Source: Candidatus Vecturithrix granuli
GTDB lineage: Bacteria > Moduliflexota > Moduliflexia > Moduliflexales > Moduliflexaceae
Length of the DNA: 64,000 nt
Reading direction: 5' to 3'
NCBI GenBank assembly: GCA_000739535.1
Contig: DF820468.1
Coordinates: 345,466 to 409,465 of the forward strand
Shown here: in pieces, positions 59,461-64,000 of the stretch
Layout: each line of letters begins with the position of its first letter
Numbering within the stretch: position 1 is the first letter of the stretch
The notes under the pieces: model-generated
What the model saw: only the letters and a program-made list of their open reading frames with translations
Database searches by the model: none
Told to the model about the DNA's origin: nothing
Translations under genes and position numbers: made by a program

Positions 59461-60591
59461 TTATATCTCTCGTGCTTGTTCGCGTGAACTTACGGTCACA
59501 ACTTTGGCAAAACCTCCATGCGAGGCGTACTCCAGAGTATTCACGCAGATCAGTATTTTCATAACATCCGCACGAGCGATCTGCTGAATCGCACGCGCCA
59601 GGTTTTGGCGGCTGTGTCCATTCGATGGCTGCAATAAGGCTAAGATTCTCAGCAAACGAAACAAGTGATGCTGCCCGCGATCAAACGGAGTACGCTGCAC
59701 TGGCGTAATGAGTTGCAATTGAAAGTCCTGTTTGATAAAGTGCATGATATACGAAGCTGCCAGCGTAATCGCGTGTTCAACATCCTGGTAAAAAGTTCCT
59801 GGCGTATTTTTTGAAGGAAAAGACACATCCAGAATCAGAGAAACTTTTTTCTTCTGTTCCTCCTCAAATTCTCTGGTCATTAACTTGGCGAATTTTGCTG
59901 TGCTTTTCCAATGGATACGGGTACTTTCATCGCCGTGGACATACTCGCGGATGCTGTAAACTTCAGTTCCTCGTCCTTTTTTCGACGCCCAGGAATCTCC
60001 GAGCAGAGATGCCTGCTGCGGCAGATCTGCCGGTTGAAGCTGCTCAAGGCGAGGATACACCAGCACATCTTCATCCATTTCAACAAAGGTGGCAGACTTG
60101 AGAAAGAATCCAAAAGGAAAACGCGTTGATATGCGGATTTTGCCCGGATGATGGAGGCCTCGCTGTCTGAAAGTTACCGGATAGGTGATCGTCTCAGTGG
60201 AATGTGCCGGGATTTTCAACAGATAACAGCGCTGCTCCGTATGGCGTTCCTGCGTAAAATCTTCAATCAGCAAAGAAAATGACGGAACATATTTTTTACG
60301 GTTTGTGATCGCCATGCTCACTGGCGTCGCCTGCTGAGCAAAGATATGCCTGAGAAAGCTGCGTTCCAGGCGAATTTTACGCAGCATCAATTCCGAAAGT
60401 ACACCCGATGCGGTGATGAAACTTAACATGCAGCCAAAGACCAGATATAATAGGTTATTGCTAGTATTCACGGCTGCCAGGCCGACAATGGTTGTCAATC
60501 CCAGAAATTTCCATCCCGCTTTCGTAATGCGTAACGACCGCGGCGGCCTGAGCCATTTTTGAAGATAACGAAGAATTTTCCGTAATGTCAT
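59461..60591 (-). CDS. DUF58 domain protein
   Basis: A 376-residue protein with two N-terminal membrane helices (about 25-75) and a cytoplasmic DUF58/vWA-like domain. The family hallmark GRGTEVYSIREYVHGDESTRIHWKSTAK (given in part here) is present around residue 205, and the metal-site-like LILDVSFPSK around 258. DUF58 proteins act with MoxR AAA ATPases, possibly as chaperone adaptors. It is placed between the moxR and transglutaminase genes with a 3-bp gap to the latter, so the three are probably one transcription unit, although a family A repeat separates it from moxR. Confidence 0.9.
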   Translation of the reverse strand: MTLRKILRYLQKWLRPPRSLRITKAGWKFLGLTTIVGLAAVNTSNNLLYLVFGCMLSFITASGVLSELMLRKIRLERSFLRHIFAQQATPVSMAITNRKKYVPSFSLLIEDFTQERHTEQRCYLLKIPAHSTETITYPVTFRQRGLHHPGKIRISTRFPFGFFLKSATFVEMDEDVLVYPRLEQLQPADLPQQASLLGDSWASKKGRGTEVYSIREYVHGDESTRIHWKSTAKFAKLMTREFEEEQKKKVSLILDVSFPSKNTPGTFYQDVEHAITLAASYIMHFIKQDFQLQLITPVQRTPFDRGQHHLFRLLRILALLQPSNGHSRQNLARAIQQIARADVMKILICVNTLEYASHGGFAKVVTVSSREQAREI

Positions 60592-60675
60592 TGCTCAAAA
60601 ATCCCTACCAGAGATGAATAATAATAAGCGAAAGTAACACTTGCGTATCCCTGCTCTTCCCATATAAATCTCTGT

Positions 60676-60732
60676 TGGAGTAAACGCTTTAGCGTTTTCT
60701 AACGTCGCTGAAGCGACAACTACGAACCGATT
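60676..60732. repeat. Dispersed repeat, family A
   Basis: GGAGTAAACGCTTTAGCGTT, TCTAACG, then CGCTGAAGCGACAACTACGAACC forms paired hairpins (AACGCTTTAGCGTT and TCGCTGAAGCGA). It shares the arms with 4862. It lies between moxR and the DUF58 gene on the minus strand and could reduce read-through into the downstream genes. Confidence 0.6.
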
Positions 60733-60733
60733 C

Positions 60734-61699
60734 CTAAAGAGGTACGGGGGTTTCAGCGACAATCTCCTGAATCACTCGTTCCGCATCTTCAGCTCCAGTT
60801 TCACTCAACGTATCAGTCTGAAGCATGACCCGATGCGCTAACACTGAAACCGCTAAGGCTTTAATATCGTCCGGAAGGCAATACTGTCTTCCCGCGATCA
60901 GAGCAGAAGCCCGGGCGGCGCGCTGCAACGCCAGGGTTCCACGAGGACTTGCCCCTAATTCCAACCATTTTGAGGTACGTGTGCGATTCACAATACGAAT
61001 GATATATTCCTGTAAACTTTCATCAATCGGCACCTGATCGACCATCGCCTGAATCGCCGTGACATCTCTGGCAGAGAGCACTGGTTGCAGATGTTCAATC
61101 GCGATCATCGAACGTTCAGCCTTGAGGATGGCTTTCTCCTGATCCGGGGCCGGATACCCGATACGCAGACGCATAAAAAACCGGTCGAGCTGCGATTCCG
61201 GCAGCGGATAGGTGCCGTGATATTCCAACGGATTCTGAGTCGCAAGCACCATAAACGGCGTTTTCAAATGATGGGTGATCCCATCCACCGACACCTGACG
61301 TTCACTCATAGCTTCTAATAAGCTGCTCTGAGTCTTCGGCGTGGTTCGGTTAATTTCATCGGCTAACACAATATTGGCAAAAATTGGCCCATATTGAAAT
61401 TCAAATTCCCGGCGTTGTTGATTATAGACGGAGACGCCGATAATATCCGACGGCAGCATGTCGCTCGTAAATTGAATGCGTTGAAAGGTGCAATCAATCG
61501 ATTTCGCCAGGGCGTGTGCCAGAGTCGTTTTTCCGACTCCCGGCACATCTTCGATTAAAAGATGTCCTTCTGCCAGAAGAGCGATGATCGCCAGACGAAC
61601 CACATCAGGCTTGCCGATAATCACCCGCTCAATATTCTGTTGTAAGGCCTGAATTTGTTGAAGTTCGTTCATTGCTGTTTGTTGGTTTGGGAAGTTCAT
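60734..61699 (-). CDS. MoxR-family AAA+ ATPase
   Basis: A 321-residue ATPase with Walker A DVPGVGKTTLAHAL, Walker B VLADEINR, sensor 1 ATQNPLEYHGTYPLPESQ and the family segment GASPRGTLALQRAARA. MoxR proteins are chaperone-like ATPases that assemble or mature metal or envelope enzymes, working with DUF58 proteins. It heads the moxR-DUF58-tgpA set on the minus strand. Two start codons are possible, ATG 61699 and ATG 61672; the first has a GGCGGGG stretch upstream that comes from the family A repeat at 61692. Substrate is unknown. Confidence 0.92.
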   Translation of the reverse strand: MNFPNQQTAMNELQQIQALQQNIERVIIGKPDVVRLAIIALLAEGHLLIEDVPGVGKTTLAHALAKSIDCTFQRIQFTSDMLPSDIIGVSVYNQQRREFEFQYGPIFANIVLADEINRTTPKTQSSLLEAMSERQVSVDGITHHLKTPFMVLATQNPLEYHGTYPLPESQLDRFFMRLRIGYPAPDQEKAILKAERSMIAIEHLQPVLSARDVTAIQAMVDQVPIDESLQEYIIRIVNRTRTSKWLELGASPRGTLALQRAARASALIAGRQYCLPDDIKALAVSVLAHRVMLQTDTLSETGAEDAERVIQEIVAETPVPL

Positions 61700-61756
61700 A
61701 GCCCCGCCTTCAGACGGAAAAACTCGCTCAAGCGAGAACTACGAACCTCTTAAAAT
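61692..61756. repeat. Dispersed repeat, family A, overlapping the moxR start
   Basis: TTCATAGCCCCGCCTTCAG and CTCGCTCAAGCGAGAACTACGAACC, then TCTTAAAATTC. It is a closer match to the copy at 36899 than to the others. Read on the minus strand its last bases (AAGGCGGGG) precede the ATG at 61699 and may serve as the ribosome site. Confidence 0.55.
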
Positions 61757-61812
61757 TCTTGTGGTCAGGTAACAATTATTTAATAGGGTCTTTTTTCTGG
61801 ATTGTCAACAGA

Positions 61813-62577
61813 TCAAATATATCCGGCGAGTTTATAAGCAAGCAGGCCAATGTATTCGTGCAGGACAGCGGACGATCTTCTAAAGGCTCCGGGTCCCGGG
61901 ATAATATCCGAAATGTAATACTTCCGATCAGGGGCAAGTTGAAAATCCACAGGATAGGCTATTGGATCGATCCCAAGCTTGTGAAAACAAGCCATTGCTC
62001 TGGGGAGGTGAATCGCGGTAGTCACAAGCATAATCTGCGAAATGCCATGTTCTTGCATAATGCGTTTGGTTTGGATCGCATTCTCATACGTATTACGCGA
62101 GGTGAACTCCATCAGAATTTGGGATTCAGGAACGCCGAATTCTATGGCAAAGTTGCGGAGAAGCGGGGCTTCTTTCTTTTCTTGATCGTATAAACTTCCC
62201 GTACCCCCAGAAATCAATAATGTTCGCGCATGTCCTTGTTTCACCATCTGAATGCCCGTGAGAATTCGTTCAATGCCTTCGTTAAATTCAATGTATTCCG
62301 GCGTTGATAATTTCAGATTCATTATACCTGCCAGTACGACAACTGCATCGACCCGGGGCACTTCAGCAGGAATTTGATACTGGTTCTCCAACAAATGCGT
62401 TAAGAGATCAGGCGCAAAATATGTTCCGAATACTAGAAAAACTCCAAGTGCAAGCCCAAGGCACCATTTGACAAAACGGGGATTACGATGAAAGAGCAAA
62501 GCCAGTACGACCAGGATAAAAATATAGGTAAGCGGCTCAATAAGCAGCGTGAATAATTTCGAAAGCCAAAAAAACAT
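61813..62577 (-). CDS. YdcF/ElyC-like DUF218 membrane protein
   Basis: A 254-residue protein with two N-terminal membrane helices (about 5-25 and 38-60) and a DUF218 domain (about 75-245). Motifs are DAVVVLAGI at the start, TLLISGGTGSLYDQEKKEA, FTSRNTYENAIQTK with the Asn/Glu pair, and LVTTAIHLPRAMACFHKLG. E. coli relatives ElyC and SanA act in cell-envelope integrity, and YdcF binds SAM. The start was placed at ATG 62577 because GAGG precedes it and the longer frame adds 15 residues outside the membrane helix. It is followed upstream on the same strand by the SH3-TPR-DUF1566 gene. Confidence 0.87.
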   Translation of the reverse strand: MFFWLSKLFTLLIEPLTYIFILVVLALLFHRNPRFVKWCLGLALGVFLVFGTYFAPDLLTHLLENQYQIPAEVPRVDAVVVLAGIMNLKLSTPEYIEFNEGIERILTGIQMVKQGHARTLLISGGTGSLYDQEKKEAPLLRNFAIEFGVPESQILMEFTSRNTYENAIQTKRIMQEHGISQIMLVTTAIHLPRAMACFHKLGIDPIAYPVDFQLAPDRKYYISDIIPGPGAFRRSSAVLHEYIGLLAYKLAGYI

Positions 62578-62631
62578 AATGATTGTCCTCTTGTCTCGCC
62601 AAACACTCAAACACCTGAACACTCAGACAAT

Positions 62632-63738
62632 TTATTGATATGTCCGCACTGCCAACACAAAGAGCGCGCTATCAAGCTCAAGCTCTTGAATGCCGCCGCC
62701 GCTGAAACTGACATACCAGGCTTTCTGGCCTGAATCTGCCCGGTCGGCGCTCCAACACCACAGAGGGATCGTCCCAAACATAGGGGTTAGATACAATTTC
62801 GTTAACGTTTTTTCCGGTTCGATGAGCGAGGCCAATTCTTCAATCGTCGGGACACGCCAATCCGTATAGCCAGCGTAACCTTGACGGTTAAAATTGGTGA
62901 CATGCTCAAAAGCTGCGGGCCAGGACATTGAATTCGCAGCAGCGTTTTGCTGCCACATCAACCCGGTGGCATGGTCGAGAATCACCTGTACGCCCTGAGC
63001 ATTCATGAGTTTGTAATCATGGCGCATGTTGCCGGTGATACTAAATGACAGTCCATGTTTCGACCAGTCTGCCGGATGGTGAAAACCATATTTTTGCACC
63101 ATCGCTGTAATCCCCTGTTTCGAACAAACAAGAGGGTCGCTGCGCAGCCGTCTGATTTGCAACGCATTCCCGGATATGGCAGAGGGATGCTCTGTTTGTT
63201 GCAATAAGCTCAACACCTCCTGATCCTCGGGGATCAGAAAAAGATAGCGTTGATAAAAGGTTCTGGCTTTTTCGTATTCGCCCTGTTGCGATGCCTGTTC
63301 TGCCCAGAGTTTATAAGTATGCGCCATTTGTTTGATACGTTTTTGCGCATGGGCGTTTTCCGGGTCGAGCTGTAAAACTTTACGATACAAATCGTAGGCA
63401 TTGGCCTCCGGCGGAGTGGTAAACTGATTGATCTGAAAATAATGATCAGCCTGAGCTAATACCTCTTGCAGACTGGTATCGTAGAGCACTTTGACAGCTT
63501 GCTCGAAAACCCAGCCGAGCGTGCCTTCAACACTGATTTGATACCATTCTCCCTGTTTTTGAAGGATTTTATATTTTTCCTCTTTTTTAACCACCGCGAC
63601 CACATCATGAGTACGAGCCGGCCCGGAACGCACATTTAATTGGTCTCCGGTGATGATCAGCATCTCTGCGCCAGAAACTTCGCCGTACAGTGCGAGCAAA
63701 AGCAATAGACCTGTTTGAAACCATCGTTTTGTTTTCAT
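62632..63738 (-). CDS. Exported SH3b-TPR-DUF1566 protein
   Basis: A 368-residue protein with signal peptide MKTKRWFQTGLLLLLALYGE (cleavage after SGA). A bacterial SH3 domain follows (about 25-80, LNVRSGPARTHDVVAVV and GEWYQISVEGTLGWV), then TPR-like helices (about 95-190), and a C-terminal DUF1566 (Lcl) domain (about 240-368) with DHATGLMWQQNAA, GYTDWRVPTIEELASLI and the closing LAVRTYQ. DUF1566 domains are found in secreted adhesins such as Lcl of Legionella; SH3b domains bind peptidoglycan or partners. The ATG overlaps the stop of the upstream gene by ATGA, so translation is coupled. It is probably a cell-surface or periplasmic binding protein. Confidence 0.82.
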   Translation of the reverse strand: MKTKRWFQTGLLLLLALYGEVSGAEMLIITGDQLNVRSGPARTHDVVAVVKKEEKYKILQKQGEWYQISVEGTLGWVFEQAVKVLYDTSLQEVLAQADHYFQINQFTTPPEANAYDLYRKVLQLDPENAHAQKRIKQMAHTYKLWAEQASQQGEYEKARTFYQRYLFLIPEDQEVLSLLQQTEHPSAISGNALQIRRLRSDPLVCSKQGITAMVQKYGFHHPADWSKHGLSFSITGNMRHDYKLMNAQGVQVILDHATGLMWQQNAAANSMSWPAAFEHVTNFNRQGYAGYTDWRVPTIEELASLIEPEKTLTKLYLTPMFGTIPLWCWSADRADSGQKAWYVSFSGGGIQELELDSALFVLAVRTYQ

Positions 63739-64000
63739 ATACGTCCTAACCGTCCGTCTTCATTCATCGTTAAGATCGCATTGCCTGGCAGGCGATGACG
63801 CATGACACGCTGCCAATTGGGCAGATCGTTAAATTCATAGTGCTGCACGGCTGCTTGATATGCCCGGCCTCCTCGTTGTTGACGCGCTAATAAGCGTTCA
63901 CGTGCCACGGCTTCAGGGCATTCGACAAAAATGGACAAATCGGTGTAGTTATGAAATTCCTGCCAGTCCGGTTCATCCAGCAGCAAATAGTTCCCTTCGA
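63735..64000 (-). CDS. P-loop nucleoside/nucleotide kinase-like protein, truncated by window edge
   Basis: Only the last 87 residues are present; the N-terminus with the P-loop lies beyond 64000. The visible part begins EGNYLLLDEPDWQEF and contains LSIFVECPEAVARERLLARQQRGG, as in the uridine kinase/phosphoribulokinase-like kinases (YggC/FrcK-type), where EGNYLLL follows the central strand and the Arg-rich helix is the lid. The stop overlaps the next start as ATGA. It therefore shares an operon with the SH3-DUF1566 protein. The substrate cannot be told from this part. Confidence 0.72.
   Translation of the reverse strand, partial: EGNYLLLDEPDWQEFHNYTDLSIFVECPEAVARERLLARQQRGGRAYQAAVQHYEFNDLPNWQRVMRHRLPGNAILTMNEDGRLGRI

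Overview
The window looks like a chromosome fragment of an anaerobic or microaerobic Gram-negative bacterium with a large signalling repertoire. Supporting signs are beta-barrel proteins ending in Phe, lipoproteins, a PEP-CTERM protein, two oxygen-sensitive enzyme systems (a glycyl radical enzyme with its activase, and a molybdopterin oxidoreductase), many response regulators, and many dispersed hairpin repeats. The mix resembles filamentous or floc-forming candidate-phylum bacteria (KSB3/Moduliflexota type), but that placement is inference from gene content. No rRNA, tRNA or CRISPR array was seen.

Layout. 1-4760: three outer-membrane porin-like paralogues (the first truncated by the window edge). 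The second and third are each followed by a small PstS-like binding protein, and this two-gene unit is duplicated with a 379-bp perfectly identical tract. 5040-10134: a hybrid histidine kinase with three receiver domains, a CheR-like methyltransferase and a single-domain response regulator. 10286-22267 (minus strand): a molybdopterin oxidoreductase, a MATE transporter, a KAS III-like enzyme and a 2401-residue KS-CLF-AT-DH-DH megasynthase of the PUFA/heterocyst-glycolipid type, whose coding sequence holds several dispersed repeats in frame. 22383-24030: a MITE-like element and a frameshifted IS4-type insertion sequence. 24168-28932: a HypD-type glycyl radical dehydratase with its activase, a CAT-like acyltransferase and a DJ-1/PfpI protein.

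29189-30632 and 46081-50517 carry the most striking signal. Two unlinked genes share the same stacked control region: 17-bp boxes of the form TGTCGAAAAATTTTACA, a sigma-54 (-24/-12) promoter, and a GEMM-I (c-di-GMP-I type) riboswitch whose 3' strand is also the 5' strand of an intrinsic terminator. One gene encodes a zinc-ribbon membrane protein with a duplicated unknown domain. The other encodes a 1277-residue secreted beta-helix protein with a PEP-CTERM sorting tail. A GGEEF diguanylate cyclase lies a few kb further on (53808-55769), so second-messenger control of surface or matrix components is a reasonable reading.

Between and after these lie two dipeptide-type ABC ATPases without permeases, argH and a fibronectin-like lipoprotein (30871-36765). 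Next is a signalling cluster (36987-40249) with a cNMP-binding/MinD-like/patatin-like protein whose ATPase and lipase motifs are both degenerate, plus two receiver proteins. An exported M48 metallopeptidase and an exported TPR-CHAT protein follow (40380-44709), then an exported MhpD-like hydratase (45137-45973). The right end holds an LRR pseudogene, a TPR protein, a Uma2-family protein with a repeat-expanded tail, a CsgG-like lipoprotein, the MoxR-DUF58-transglutaminase trio, a YdcF-like protein, an SH3-TPR-DUF1566 protein and a truncated P-loop kinase. Several families of palindromic repeats are scattered throughout, often at gene ends and sometimes inside genes.
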